DNA of 64,000 nt from Shewanella pneumatophori (lineage in GTDB: Bacteria > Pseudomonadota > Gammaproteobacteria > Enterobacterales > Shewanellaceae), in assembly GCF_023283895.1 (NCBI RefSeq), contig NZ_JAKILB010000005.1, positions 62,001 to 126,000 on the forward strand, written 5' to 3'. The translations under genes were made by a program, and so were the position numbers. Below are positions 10,279 to 19,055 of the stretch, piece by piece. The notes beneath the pieces are model-generated. The model did not search any database, was not told the origin of the DNA, and saw only the letters and a program-made list of their open reading frames with translations. The first letter of the stretch is position 1. The number at the start of each line of letters is the position of its first letter.

Positions 10279-10878
10279 ATGAAACTGTTTTATTCTGATG
10301 CATCGCCCTATGCCCGCTGTGTGCGTGTATTACTGCGTTACTATGGCGTAAATGATGTTGCCGAAGTCATTGTTGATCCTTTTGTGAATGATGCAGAATT
10401 CTTGCGTTGTAACCCGCTAGCTAAAGTCCCCTGTTTAAGCTTGAACGATGGCTCATCTTTATATGACAGCGAAGTGATAATGAAGTTTATCGACGCTAAA
10501 TACGGCGACAGTAAGCTATTCGCTGGCCAATACAATGATTGGGCTAACCAGTGCCATTTTTCATTGTTAAAAGGCATGCTAGATAGCGCGGTGTCATTAA
10601 GACAAGAGCAGTTGCGTGAACAAGACGGTTTGCGCTCCGACTTTTGGGCAGCAAGGTTCGAGCAGGCACTGCTTAGGGGATTAAAGCAAGTGGAGCAGTT
10701 GGGACTTAGCCATTTTCAAGAGTTAACTGCCCAGCAAGTGATGCTGGTTTGTCTATTAGACTATCTTGATTTTCGTCATCCTCAATTGTCTTGGCGTAAG
10801 GTGGTGCCAGCACTATCACTATGGCACGGCAATATTGCACAAACCGAGTTATTCTTATCGACCTTACCTAAGCGCTAA
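10279..10878 (+). CDS. Glutathione S-transferase family protein, YibF-like
   Basis: 199 residues. The N-terminal ~75 residues are a thioredoxin-like GST domain beginning MKLFYSDASPYARCVRV with NPLAKVPCL and the DSEVI gamma-Glu-binding motif. The rest is the all-helical domain. The arrangement resembles E. coli YibF. The substrate is unknown. It follows fpr closely, which fits a shared role in redox or electrophile handling. Confidence 0.82.
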   Translation: MKLFYSDASPYARCVRVLLRYYGVNDVAEVIVDPFVNDAEFLRCNPLAKVPCLSLNDGSSLYDSEVIMKFIDAKYGDSKLFAGQYNDWANQCHFSLLKGMLDSAVSLRQEQLREQDGLRSDFWAARFEQALLRGLKQVEQLGLSHFQELTAQQVMLVCLLDYLDFRHPQLSWRKVVPALSLWHGNIAQTELFLSTLPKR

Positions 10879-11011
10879 TATGGCTGATAACAAAGCGCTA
10901 AGATAATGTAAGTTAAGTATTTACTGATGCAATATAACTTGTTAGTGAAAGTGTTAAATCTGTGATAAAAACTTGCTGTTCAGTTAAGTTTTGATTACCA
11001 TTTGTGCGACT

Positions 11012-11030
11012 GAGAATTATTATCAGTATC
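11012..11030. promoter_or_regulatory. Fur box before fbpABC
   Basis: GAGAATTATTATCAGTATC matches the 19-bp Fur consensus GATAATGATAATCATTATC at 15 positions. It lies 40 bp before the iron-binding protein gene, where bound Fur-Fe2+ would block transcription. Expected effect: repression in iron-replete cells. Confidence 0.75.
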
Positions 11031-11069
11031 ACTTAGTGATGCACCGAACGATATTTGAGGGAGAAACAA

Positions 11070-12077
11070 ATGAAAATGGTAAAAAGTCTTGCTGTAATAG
11101 GGCTTGCTTGCTTTGCTTCAATTGCAAATGCGGCAGATAGTTTAACTGTATACTCCTATCGACAAGCTTTTCTAATTGACCCAATCTTAGCCGATTTCAC
11201 CAAAGAAACGGGTATTAAGGTTGACGTTGTGTTTTCGAAAAAAGGCATTGCGGAGCGCATGATGCGCGAAGGTCGCTTATCTAAAGCTGATGTGGTGCTA
11301 ACCTCTGATTTTTACCGTTTAATGGAACTCGTTGAAAAAGATCTGGTTACTCCTGCAGCCAGTGACACGTTACAACAAAATATCCCTGCAAAATATCGTT
11401 CTCCAGATGACGAGTGGTACGCGCTGACCATGCGCGTTCGTAATATCTACTCATCAAAAGATCGCCTAGGTAAGCTTGATATCAATTATGAAGATTTAGC
11501 TGACCCAAAATATAAAGGTAAGATTTGTACCCGTAGCGGTAAGCACCCATACAATGTTTCGCTAGTTGCTTCAATGATTGCCCATCATGGCGAGCAAGAA
11601 ACTAAAACTTGGTTAGAGGGGTGGAAAGCTAACCTTGCGCGTAAACCACAAGGTAATGACAGAGCGCAGGTTAAAGCGGTTAGCGAAGGTCTTTGCGACT
11701 TAGCGATTGGTAACAGCTATTACTTAGGCAAAATGTTGCAAGATCCAAAGCAACAAGCTTGGGCTGATGCGATAGAAATTAACTTCCCTAACCAAGACAA
11801 CCGTGGTTCACATATCAACGTTTCTGGTATGGCAATGGCAAAACATTCAAAGAACCAAGCTGCAGCGCTTAAGTTGATGGAGTTTTTATCAGGCGATAAA
11901 GCGCAGCAAACTTATGCTGAAGTTAACTTTGAATACCCTGTTAAGGTCGATGTTGCACCCTCTAAGCTAGTTGCTTCTTGGGGTGAGTTTAAAGCAGACG
12001 ACTTGCCTATTTACAAGCTAGCAGAATATCACAGCGCTGCGATTAAATTGCTCGATGAAGTTAAATTTGATCTGTAA
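11070..12077 (+). CDS. fbpA: Periplasmic Fe(III)-binding protein of ABC importer
   Basis: 335 residues from the ATG at 11070, supported by GGGAG; the frame is open to 11055 but without support. The signal peptide ends at IANA-ADSL. The mature protein is a type D solute-binding protein with the twin tyrosines Tyr217-Tyr218 (GNSYYLGKM) that ligate ferric iron in FbpA/FutA. It captures Fe3+ for the downstream permease and ATPase. It is preceded by a Fur box and followed by a hairpin that would allow high FbpA relative to FbpBC. Confidence 0.92.
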   Translation: MKMVKSLAVIGLACFASIANAADSLTVYSYRQAFLIDPILADFTKETGIKVDVVFSKKGIAERMMREGRLSKADVVLTSDFYRLMELVEKDLVTPAASDTLQQNIPAKYRSPDDEWYALTMRVRNIYSSKDRLGKLDINYEDLADPKYKGKICTRSGKHPYNVSLVASMIAHHGEQETKTWLEGWKANLARKPQGNDRAQVKAVSEGLCDLAIGNSYYLGKMLQDPKQQAWADAIEINFPNQDNRGSHINVSGMAMAKHSKNQAAALKLMEFLSGDKAQQTYAEVNFEYPVKVDVAPSKLVASWGEFKADDLPIYKLAEYHSAAIKLLDEVKFDL

Positions 12078-12181
12078 CTTAGTGATAAAGTTGTTTAAGG
12101 TTGAGCTAACACGTTAGGCGTAGACTACGCCAAACTGGCTATAGGCTAGTAATATGTGGGCGCCAATGAAACACCTCATTG

Positions 12182-12220
12182 AACCTATCTTATGCTGATG
12201 GCAATAAGATAGGTTTTCTT
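12182..12220 (+). terminator. Intra-operon hairpin, partial terminator between fbpA and fbpB
   Basis: AACCTATCTTA (12182-12192) pairs perfectly with TAAGATAGGTT (12205-12215) around a 12-nt loop, and is followed by TTCTTGTTTC. The imperfect T tract suits a leaky terminator or a 3'-end stabiliser giving more binding protein than permease. Confidence 0.65.
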
Positions 12221-12263
12221 GTTTCTAACAACGCATTGTTTCGTTTACTTAGGTAGTTAAATT

Positions 12264-13895
12264 ATGGTTTTAGGCTTAGCCAAGGGCTGGTCTGTCACAG
12301 GTTATACGTTAGCATTACTGGTTATCACACCACTTATTGCACTTATTGGTCAGTCATTTATGCCTGATGAATCTGTGTTTCCCCACCTTTTTAATACCGT
12401 ATTGCCTACCTATATTAGTAACAGTTTATGGCTGATGTTTTGGGTGGTGCTAGGCTCGCTAATTATCGCGATCCCTGCCGCTTGGCTGGTGGCTAAATGT
12501 GATTTTCCTGGTCGACGTGTTTTTCAATGGGCGTTATTACTTCCGTTAGCGATGCCAGCCTATGTTGTCGCTTATGTTTATACCGATTTACTTGATTATG
12601 CCGGTCCTGTGCAACGAAGCTTACGGGCATTTTTTGCTTGGCAATCGCCGCAAGATTATCATTTTCCTGAAGTTCGCTCGCTGGGTGGCGCTGCAATTAT
12701 GTTAGCGCTGGTGTTATTTCCCTATATTTACCTACTAGCAAGAACCGCCTTTATGGAGCAGTCAGCCAGCTTAACCCAGGCGACTCGAGTGATGGGTTGT
12801 GGCCCTTGGAAAAGCTTTTGGCGTTTAAGCCTGCCTATGGCGCGGCCAGCATTTGCTGTCGGCGCAGCGTTAGTTGCTATGGAAACTGCCGCTGACTTTG
12901 CTACCGTTAGCTATTTTGCTGTGCCCACATTAACCACGGCGGTATACGATACTTGGTTTGAATACGGCAGTTTGACGGCAGCAGCTAAGCTATCAACCAT
13001 TATGTTGTTGGTGATTTTTGCCATGGTGGGCTTTGAACGATTTGCCCGTCGCAAGCAAAAGTTATTTCAAAAACAATCAACTCCCGGTGAGCTGGATATC
13101 TACCCTTTAAAAGGTGCCAAGGCTATGCTGGCTTTGGGTTATTGCAGTACCTTGCTGTTGTTGGCCTTTTTACTGCCTTTTATCATTTTATTGCAATACG
13201 CTTACGGCTATTTCGCTGAAAGCTGGAATGAAGAGTTTTTTGAATACAGTTTTAATAGTCTGTGGATAGCCTTGGTGGCGAGTGTTATTTGTGTTGCTAT
13301 CGGTATTTTGTTGATGTTTATTCGCCGCATTAGCCCGCGGCGAGCAGATATTTTGCCTTCACGGTTAGCGTCAACGGGTTACGCATTGCCCGGTACTGTG
13401 TTGGCAATAGGTATATTAGTGCCTTTTACCGTAATTGATTTCGCGATTGACGACATCGCTGTTTACTTTGGTGTTCAGGGACCCGGTTTAATCTTTACTG
13501 GAAGCAGTTTTATTATTGTGTGTGCATTCTGCATTCGCTTTGCGGCAATAGCCATTGGCAGTATCGAAAATAGCTATAAACGCATTTCGCCATCGCTTGA
13601 TATGGCCGGTATAACCATGGGGTTAAAGCCGGTGAACTTGTTGCGTTTAGTGCATATTCCTCTGCTTCGAAAAGGTATCTTTGCTGGGTTATTGTTAGTC
13701 TTCATCGAATGCATGAAAGAGTTACCCGCAGCCTTATTACTCAGGCCTATAGGCTTTGAAAATTTAGCGACTTATGTATATCAGTTTGTATCGGATGAGC
13801 AACTTGAGCACGGGGCGTTAGCTGCAATTGTTATTGTGCTAGTTGGCCTAATTCCGCTTATCTATCTGAATCGTTCCTTGGAGCAAGATAATTAA
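12264..13895 (+). CDS. fbpB: Fe(III) ABC transporter permease, duplicated-domain type
   Basis: 543 residues with about 12 membrane helices, made of two fused type I permease halves as in FbpB/SfuB. Each half has an EAA-type loop contacting the ATPase: one near TQATRVMGCGPWKSFWRLSL, the other near SLDMAGITMG. It sits between the binding protein and the ATPase; fbpC starts one base after its stop, so translation is probably coupled. Confidence 0.92.
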   Translation: MVLGLAKGWSVTGYTLALLVITPLIALIGQSFMPDESVFPHLFNTVLPTYISNSLWLMFWVVLGSLIIAIPAAWLVAKCDFPGRRVFQWALLLPLAMPAYVVAYVYTDLLDYAGPVQRSLRAFFAWQSPQDYHFPEVRSLGGAAIMLALVLFPYIYLLARTAFMEQSASLTQATRVMGCGPWKSFWRLSLPMARPAFAVGAALVAMETAADFATVSYFAVPTLTTAVYDTWFEYGSLTAAAKLSTIMLLVIFAMVGFERFARRKQKLFQKQSTPGELDIYPLKGAKAMLALGYCSTLLLLAFLLPFIILLQYAYGYFAESWNEEFFEYSFNSLWIALVASVICVAIGILLMFIRRISPRRADILPSRLASTGYALPGTVLAIGILVPFTVIDFAIDDIAVYFGVQGPGLIFTGSSFIIVCAFCIRFAAIAIGSIENSYKRISPSLDMAGITMGLKPVNLLRLVHIPLLRKGIFAGLLLVFIECMKELPAALLLRPIGFENLATYVYQFVSDEQLEHGALAAIVIVLVGLIPLIYLNRSLEQDN

Positions 13896-13896
13896 T

Positions 13897-14925
13897 ATGG
13901 CGACATTAGCAATACAACAAGTGTTTAGTGACTACCAAGGGCAAGTGATTTTAAAAGGCTTAGATCTTACTGTTGAGAAGGGCGAAATCGTGGCTCTGCT
14001 AGGCCCAAGTGGTTGTGGTAAGACAACCTTACTACGGGCTATTGCAGGTTTACAGGCTATCAGTCAAGGCTCAATTACTATCAATAATAGAGTCGTTGCC
14101 GATAAGGATCAGTTTATTGCCAGTGAGAAGCGTGGTGTCGGGATGATTTTTCAAGATTATGCGTTATTTCCGCATCTTACTGTTGCCAAAAATATTTTAT
14201 TTGGCGTGCAAACTCGCAATAAAAAGCTACGTAAAGCCCGATTAGAAGAGATGCTTGCCCTTGTTAAGTTAGAGGGGTTAGCTAAGCGTTATCCTCACGA
14301 GTTATCAGGTGGCCAGCAGCAAAGGGTATCGATTGCCCGAGCGTTGGCTTATGAGCCTGAAGTGCTATTGCTTGATGAGCCATTTTCGAATATCGATGCC
14401 AAAGTACGCCGTGAAATGATGCTTGAAATCCGTGAGATTTTAAAAAAGCATAATGTCAGTGCTGTATTTGTGACACACAGTAAAGACGAAGCGTTTGTAT
14501 TTGCTGACAAGCTGGCGCTGTTTAATGAGGGGCGTATTGTACAGTGTGGCGATGCGGAGAGCCTTTATTCGGCACCGTCAGACAAATATGTAGCAGACTT
14601 TCTGGGTACTGGTAATTATTTAACCGCTAAAGTGATTAATGAGCATCAAATTGAAACGTTAATCGGTGAACTTAAAAGTGCAAGTTCGCTAGGTTTTGAG
14701 ATTGGCACAGAGTGTGAGGTGCTATTAAGGCCGCAGCATTTACAATTAACTGCTGAAACGTCTGGTACGGGTGAGATCCTTGAGCGGCGTTTTCTAGGCA
14801 ATATCTGCCAATATCAAGTAAAAGTGAATGATAGCATATTGGAGATCCACAGTACTGAGTTAGGTTTTAGCTTGGGACAGCGTGTGGCTATTGCTTATCA
14901 AAGTCAGCAGTTGGTTCTATTGTAG
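13897..14925 (+). CDS. fbpC: Fe(III) ABC transporter ATP-binding protein
   Basis: 342 residues. Walker A GPSGCGKTT (residues 36-44), signature LSGGQQQR, Walker B LLLDEPFSNID, switch His in FVTHSKDEA. A C-terminal ~100-residue TOBE/OB-type regulatory domain follows (LLRPQHLQL). Iron-type FbpC proteins usually carry such a tail. It powers ferric iron uptake with FbpB. Confidence 0.92.
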   Translation: MATLAIQQVFSDYQGQVILKGLDLTVEKGEIVALLGPSGCGKTTLLRAIAGLQAISQGSITINNRVVADKDQFIASEKRGVGMIFQDYALFPHLTVAKNILFGVQTRNKKLRKARLEEMLALVKLEGLAKRYPHELSGGQQQRVSIARALAYEPEVLLLDEPFSNIDAKVRREMMLEIREILKKHNVSAVFVTHSKDEAFVFADKLALFNEGRIVQCGDAESLYSAPSDKYVADFLGTGNYLTAKVINEHQIETLIGELKSASSLGFEIGTECEVLLRPQHLQLTAETSGTGEILERRFLGNICQYQVKVNDSILEIHSTELGFSLGQRVAIAYQSQQLVLL

Positions 14926-15189
14926 TTATAGAGATTTACTATTCCATTTGATGTTATTGAAACCGGGCGTACAGTGATAGCGGCTTTAATGATTAAGATG
15001 GTATGCGAGTTTTTATAAATAGTTGAGCAACAAAGTGTGACTTAGGTTGTGTTGGTTACGGCTGAAAAGTGTGCCGTATCTAACAAATATTTTTAATTCT
15101 AGTTATTGTGCGTCAGTTAATGATATTAATGGCTAAAGTTGTACATAATGTTGCCGAAATTAAATTCAGCAAAAGGGTTACATATAATA

Positions 15190-16122
15190 ATGGATAGTCA
15201 GGTTATGCCTCGTGAACAGCTTGGAGTATGTGCAGAAGGAAACTTGCACAGTGTCTATTTAATGTTTAATGCAAATGAAAATATCGAGTCTGATATGCGT
15301 CCATGTGTGGCAAATATTGCTCAGTATATTTTTGAATTAGCAGATCAGTATTCTGATAGCGCATTTAATGGTTTTGTTGCCATTGGCGCGAATTACTGGG
15401 ACACACTATACCCAAACGCAAGACCTAGTCAGCTAAAACCATTTCCAGCAATGAATAAAGGTACTCGTGATGCGCCAGCTATCGAATACGATTTGTTTGT
15501 GCATATACGTTGTGACCGTTTTGACATTTTGCATTTGGTTGCTAATGAAGTGAACCAAATGTTTGAAGGCTTGGTTGAGCTAGTGGATGAAGAGCGTGGC
15601 TTTAGATTTTTAGATGCGCGCGACCTTACTGGCTTTGTTGACGGCACCGAAAATCCAAAAGGCCGCAGTCGCCAAGAAGTTGCACTCGTCGCTGAAGAAG
15701 ATCTTCAGTTTAAAGGTGGCAGCTATATCCATGTTCAAAAGTTTGCACATAATTTGAGTAAGTGGAATCGCTTACCAGTTAAGAAGCAGGAAGATGTTAT
15801 TGGCCGTACTAAGGTTGATAATATTGAATATGCTTCGCAAGATAAGCCTTTAACTAGCCACATTAAACGCGTAAATCTTAAAGATAGCGAAGGTAAGTCG
15901 ATGGAGATCCTTCGCCAGAGCATGCCATATGGTTCAGTGAAAGAGCAGGGGTTAATGTTTATCTCTACTTGCCGTAATTCGGTGAATTTTGAAAAGATGC
16001 TTGAGAGCATGGTGTATGGTGACAGTGAAGGTAATCACGACCATTTGATGCACTTTACTCAAGCATTAACCGGTTCATCATTCTTTGCTCCGTCATTAGA
16101 CTTTATGATCAAAGCAGAATAA
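15190..16122 (+). CDS. DyP-type heme peroxidase
   Basis: 310 residues from the ATG at 15190. The frame extends 17 codons upstream (TTG 15139), but the shorter start gives the expected MDSQVMPREQLG N-terminus, and family length is about 312. GFVDGTENP holds the catalytic Asp motif GxxDG; TSHIKRVN contains the probable proximal heme His; the ILRQSMPYG and LMFISTCR segments are conserved. From memory it is close to S. oneidensis TyrA, historically called a melanin-biosynthesis protein. No twin-Arg signal, so it is cytoplasmic. It follows the Fur-preceded iron importer, which suits a heme enzyme, but it has its own 264-bp upstream region. Confidence 0.92.
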   Translation: MDSQVMPREQLGVCAEGNLHSVYLMFNANENIESDMRPCVANIAQYIFELADQYSDSAFNGFVAIGANYWDTLYPNARPSQLKPFPAMNKGTRDAPAIEYDLFVHIRCDRFDILHLVANEVNQMFEGLVELVDEERGFRFLDARDLTGFVDGTENPKGRSRQEVALVAEEDLQFKGGSYIHVQKFAHNLSKWNRLPVKKQEDVIGRTKVDNIEYASQDKPLTSHIKRVNLKDSEGKSMEILRQSMPYGSVKEQGLMFISTCRNSVNFEKMLESMVYGDSEGNHDHLMHFTQALTGSSFFAPSLDFMIKAE

Positions 16123-16149
16123 TAGTTTTAGCGAGTAAATACATAAATC

Positions 16150-16177
16150 AAAAAACGCACCTTAGGTGCGTTTTTTT
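16150..16177 (+). terminator. Rho-independent terminator of the DyP gene
   Basis: AAAAAACGCACC and GGTGCGTTTTTT form a 12-bp stem with loop TTA and a T run. The A run on the other side makes it potentially bidirectional. Confidence 0.88.
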
Positions 16178-16188
16178 GTGGCTGAATA

Positions 16189-16297
16189 TTATACCAATTA
16201 GTATAAGAATTTGATCCACTCAGAGCGTTTTTAACAAACTCATTCAAGGCCGCTAAATTCTCACTGAGCGAGCATATGTTTATTCTGATTGGTATTA
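16189..16297. repeat. Dispersed repeat copy A (about 109 bp, terminal inverted ends)
   Basis: It starts ATACCAATTAGTATAAGAA and ends CTGATTGGTAT (16285-16295). The ends are inverted copies of one another (ATACCAATTAG against ATACCAATCAG, 10 of 11). The left ~35 bases recur at 28025 and 28172. The element sits between convergent genes and its right end abuts or overlaps the stop codon of the cupin gene. No coding capacity; MITE- or REP-like. Confidence 0.7.
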
Positions 16298-16765
16298 TTT
16301 AGTCGGCATGTCATCTTTGTCCCAGTAGTTTGTCGGTCTACGGGCATAAATCTCATTGACTGATTTAACCAGAACTTTGTTATTTTCAGGGTAAACCACA
16401 ACGTCGTGAATATCTCTATTGCCAACAACGATAAAAATAAAGTCGTTTTCGCTATGGTTAAATAGCTTATGGGCTATACCTGTATCGGCATTGAAACAGA
16501 TATATTGGCCTTGGCTGAATATATGAGGTTCACCGTCGATATACAAAGTGGCTTCACCTTGCATAGCATAAATATGTTCTTCTTCTTTAGTGTGATAATG
16601 GGCAACTGCTGAAGACTTTCCTGGTGGTAAGCGCTCCATAGTTACACCAATTTTTTCACCACCGGCCATATCACCAAGATGTTTTTGATCGCTGGCGTAT
16701 TCGTCTTCGTGTTGCCACGATTCCCAGCATAGATCATTGATATTTATTATTTTACTCTTATGCAT
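16295..16765 (-). CDS. Cupin-domain protein
   Basis: 156 residues. Cupin motif 1 is seen as AHYHTKEEEH (His56, His58, Glu63) with the glycine of MQGEATLYIDG, and motif 2 as GIAHKLFNHS (His99). This is a single-domain metal-binding beta barrel with an N-terminal arm. The substrate is unknown and many roles are possible (sugar isomerase, dioxygenase, sensor). Its stop lies in the end of repeat copy A. Confidence 0.8.
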   Translation of the reverse strand: MHKSKIININDLCWESWQHEDEYASDQKHLGDMAGGEKIGVTMERLPPGKSSAVAHYHTKEEEHIYAMQGEATLYIDGEPHIFSQGQYICFNADTGIAHKLFNHSENDFIFIVVGNRDIHDVVVYPENNKVLVKSVNEIYARRPTNYWDKDDMPTK

Positions 16766-17134
16766 TAGTCACCCTCAGCTTACAAAACTGTCATAAAGGA
16801 TTATAACGATAATTGCTCAAGAGAGAAGACACTATTCAATATATTGTATAAAACAACCTTTGAAGAGGGCTGTCACTCGGCTAGAAAATGATTGGCTATA
16901 GAATACAGTTGCGATTCGCCAAGTCAGTTTAGGCGAGCGTATTAGCATTACCGGCAGTTATGTTTGGGGAATCTGCTCAGATCGCAGAGTGGATAATATT
17001 AAAAGCTAAGCTGATTTAGCATGATAGTGCGTAAAAGTTAGATTTGTGGCAAGGATAGTCAGTTGAGTTGGGTTATTAGAGCAGGGCAGGAATGAGCTGT
17101 TTGGAGATTGAGCTGTTAAAGCTGAATTTAACAA
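16766..17134. other. Intergenic region upstream of the cupin gene
   Basis: About 370 bases with no gene signal I trust on either strand. It must hold the cupin promoter near 16800-16860. No repeat copy and no recognisable operator seen. Confidence 0.4.
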
Positions 17135-17170
17135 AACTTAATGCCATACATCTCTGTATGGCATTAAGTT
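17135..17170 (-). terminator. Perfect 16-bp hairpin downstream of argR
   Basis: AACTTAATGCCATACA and TGTATGGCATTAAGTT are exact inverse complements around a TCTC loop. Read on the minus strand it follows the argR stop by about 53 nt and is trailed by TTTTGTTAAATT, consistent with an argR terminator. The stem is longer and more perfect than most terminators in the window. Confidence 0.65.
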
Positions 17171-17223
17171 TATTAATATTTTTACGTGTTTTTACCGCAG
17201 GTATTGTAATTATAGCGTGACAC

Positions 17224-17694
17224 TTAGTCAGCGTAATTAAACAATGACTTTACGGTTTCTAGTGTGTCTTCAACATTATGAATACTAGATGGGCAGATGA
17301 AGATGGTATCGTCACCAGCAATTGTGCCCAAAATGCCTTCAGGTTTACCTATTGAGTCAAGTAAACGCGCAATTAGCTGCGCCGCGCCCGGACTGGTTCT
17401 AACCACGATCATAGCTTGGTTGTGGTCAACGTCTAGAACGAGGTTTTTAAGCGGGCTACCAGCGGTAGGAACACCGAGCTCGGCCGGCAAGCAGTAAACC
17501 ATCTCTTGCTTAGCGTTACGAGTACGAACGGCGCCGAACTTGCTTAGCATACGAGAAACTTTAGATTGGTTAATGTTGCCAAAGCCCTCAGCTTGTAGAG
17601 CGGTGACAATTTCACTTTGAGAGCCAAATCGCTCTTCTTTTAAAATAGATTTGAAGGTCTTAACTAAATCATCTTGATTTTTACTTGCTTGCAT
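17224..17694 (-). CDS. argR: Arginine repressor
   Basis: 156 residues, as in E. coli ArgR. The N-terminal winged helix-turn-helix includes [19 protein letters not shown] and [11 protein letters not shown]. The C-terminal hexamerisation and arginine-binding domain has [11 protein letters not shown], with the Asp pair contacting arginine. It represses arginine synthesis genes in the presence of arginine. It is divergent from mdh as in enterobacteria. The ribosome site is weak. ARG boxes upstream suggest autoregulation. Confidence 0.95.
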   Translation of the reverse strand: MQASKNQDDLVKTFKSILKEERFGSQSEIVTALQAEGFGNINQSKVSRMLSKFGAVRTRNAKQEMVYCLPAELGVPTAGSPLKNLVLDVDHNQAMIVVRTSPGAAQLIARLLDSIGKPEGILGTIAGDDTIFICPSSIHNVEDTLETVKSLFNYAD

Positions 17695-17753
17695 ATTTTT
17701 TTATTCTTTATTCAATAAGATCTGCTTCATGATGATTATTTTAGCAATTCTTG

Positions 17754-17789
17754 TCAAATAATATTCGTTTTAATGAATAAAAATTCACT
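17754..17789. promoter_or_regulatory. ARG box (17772-17789) with a weaker tandem half-matching box
   Basis: AATGAATAAAAATTCACT contains TGAAT-N4-ATTCA, the ARG-box core, with no mismatch in the arms. The 18 bases before it (about 17754-17771) hold a poorer TCAAATAATATTCG copy. Tandem boxes are the usual ArgR hexamer site. They lie 60-95 bp before argR in the divergent region, so ArgR probably represses itself. Confidence 0.7.
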
Positions 17790-18045
17790 GGCAGAGCCAA
17801 TAGACGATAACTGCCTATTTAAGTTAGAATGATTATTCTAATTTTTGTCATTCTAATCTATCTCGTCAAATTGCCCGTAAGTCTCATTCCTGCCCGCTTC
17901 GCGAGTTAACCCTTTTATATTAGTGTTCTAGATTATACGGAACACGACTAAGGGATAATTGAAATTTAATTGTGAATCCAGTACTGTTGCGGCATTAGAA
18001 AAATAGATCTAAATCACAAAAATCCGAGAATTGACGGAGATAACT
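17790..18045. other. Rest of argR-mdh intergenic region
   Basis: 256 bases leading to mdh. The one symmetry I see is GTGTTC (17923-17928) and GAACAC (17940-17945) separated by 11 bases, about 110 bp before the mdh start. I cannot assign it to a known regulator. Confidence 0.35.
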
Positions 18046-18981
18046 ATGAAAGTTGCTGTACTTGGAGCTGCTGGCGGCATTGGCCAGGCACTTGCCCTAC
18101 TGTTAAAAACACAATTACCTGCGGGTTCTACTTTGTCGCTTTATGATATCGCTCCAGTTACTCCTGGTGTTGCGGTTGATTTGAGCCACATCCCAACTGC
18201 GGTTGACGTGAAAGGTTTTGCTGGTGAAGATCCAACTCCTGCACTAGAAGGTGCTGACGTGGTTCTTATCTCTGCAGGTGTTGCGCGTAAACCTGGCATG
18301 GATCGCTCAGATCTATTCAATATCAACGCAGGTATTGTGCGTAACCTAGTTGAAAAGTGTGCGACTACTTGTCCGAAAGCACTTATCGGTATTATTACTA
18401 ATCCAGTAAATACTACGGTTGCTATTGCGGCAGAAGTATTGAAAAAGGCTGGTGTTTACGACAAAAACCGTTTATTCGGTGTGACAACTCTTGATGTTAT
18501 CCGTTCAGAAACTTTTGTTGCTGAAGCTAAAGGCTTAAACGTTGCTGACGTAAAAGTGCCTGTAATCGGTGGTCATAGTGGTGTAACTATTCTTCCACTA
18601 CTTTCTCAAGTTGAAGGCGTAAACTTTACTGAAGCAGAAGTAGCTGCATTAACTACACGTATTCAGAATGCGGGTACTGAAGTTGTTGAAGCTAAAGCCG
18701 GTGGCGGTAGCGCAACACTGTCTATGGGTCAAGCAGCATGTCGTTTCGGTCTATCACTTGTTCGTGGTCTACAGGGCGAAGCAAATGTTGTTGAATGCGC
18801 ATATGTCGATGGTGGCAGTGAGCATGCAGAGTTCTTCGCACAACCTGTTGTACTAGGTAAGAACGGTGTTGAAGAAGTGCTAGCTTATGGCGAAGTCAGT
18901 GCATTTGAAGCTAATGCTCGCGATGCAATGCTTGATACATTACAAGCTGATATCCAGCTAGGTATCGATTTCGTGAAATAA
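18046..18981 (+). CDS. mdh: Malate dehydrogenase (NAD)
   Basis: 311 residues from the ATG at 18046 (GGAG 6 nt upstream; the earlier in-frame TTG at 18031 is discarded). GAAGGIGQ (residues 7-14) is the NAD-binding loop; Arg81 and Arg87 (RKPGMDR) bind substrate; Asn119, Arg153 and catalytic His177 (IGGHSG) fall at the enterobacterial positions. It oxidises malate to oxaloacetate in the TCA cycle. Single gene with a strong terminator. Confidence 0.97.
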   Translation: MKVAVLGAAGGIGQALALLLKTQLPAGSTLSLYDIAPVTPGVAVDLSHIPTAVDVKGFAGEDPTPALEGADVVLISAGVARKPGMDRSDLFNINAGIVRNLVEKCATTCPKALIGIITNPVNTTVAIAAEVLKKAGVYDKNRLFGVTTLDVIRSETFVAEAKGLNVADVKVPVIGGHSGVTILPLLSQVEGVNFTEAEVAALTTRIQNAGTEVVEAKAGGGSATLSMGQAACRFGLSLVRGLQGEANVVECAYVDGGSEHAEFFAQPVVLGKNGVEEVLAYGEVSAFEANARDAMLDTLQADIQLGIDFVK

Positions 18982-18997
18982 GCAGTTTATCAAATTA

Positions 18998-19026
18998 AAA
19001 AAGGGAGCCTTGAGGCTCCCTTTTTG
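18998..19026. terminator. Bidirectional terminator between mdh and ispB
   Basis: AAAAAGGGAGCC (18998-19009) pairs with GGCTCCCTTTTT (19014-19025), loop TTGA. The A and T runs on both sides serve both convergent genes. Confidence 0.9.
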
Positions 19027-19055
19027 TTTTTAAGCTAGCGAGTTAAATCGCGCAA

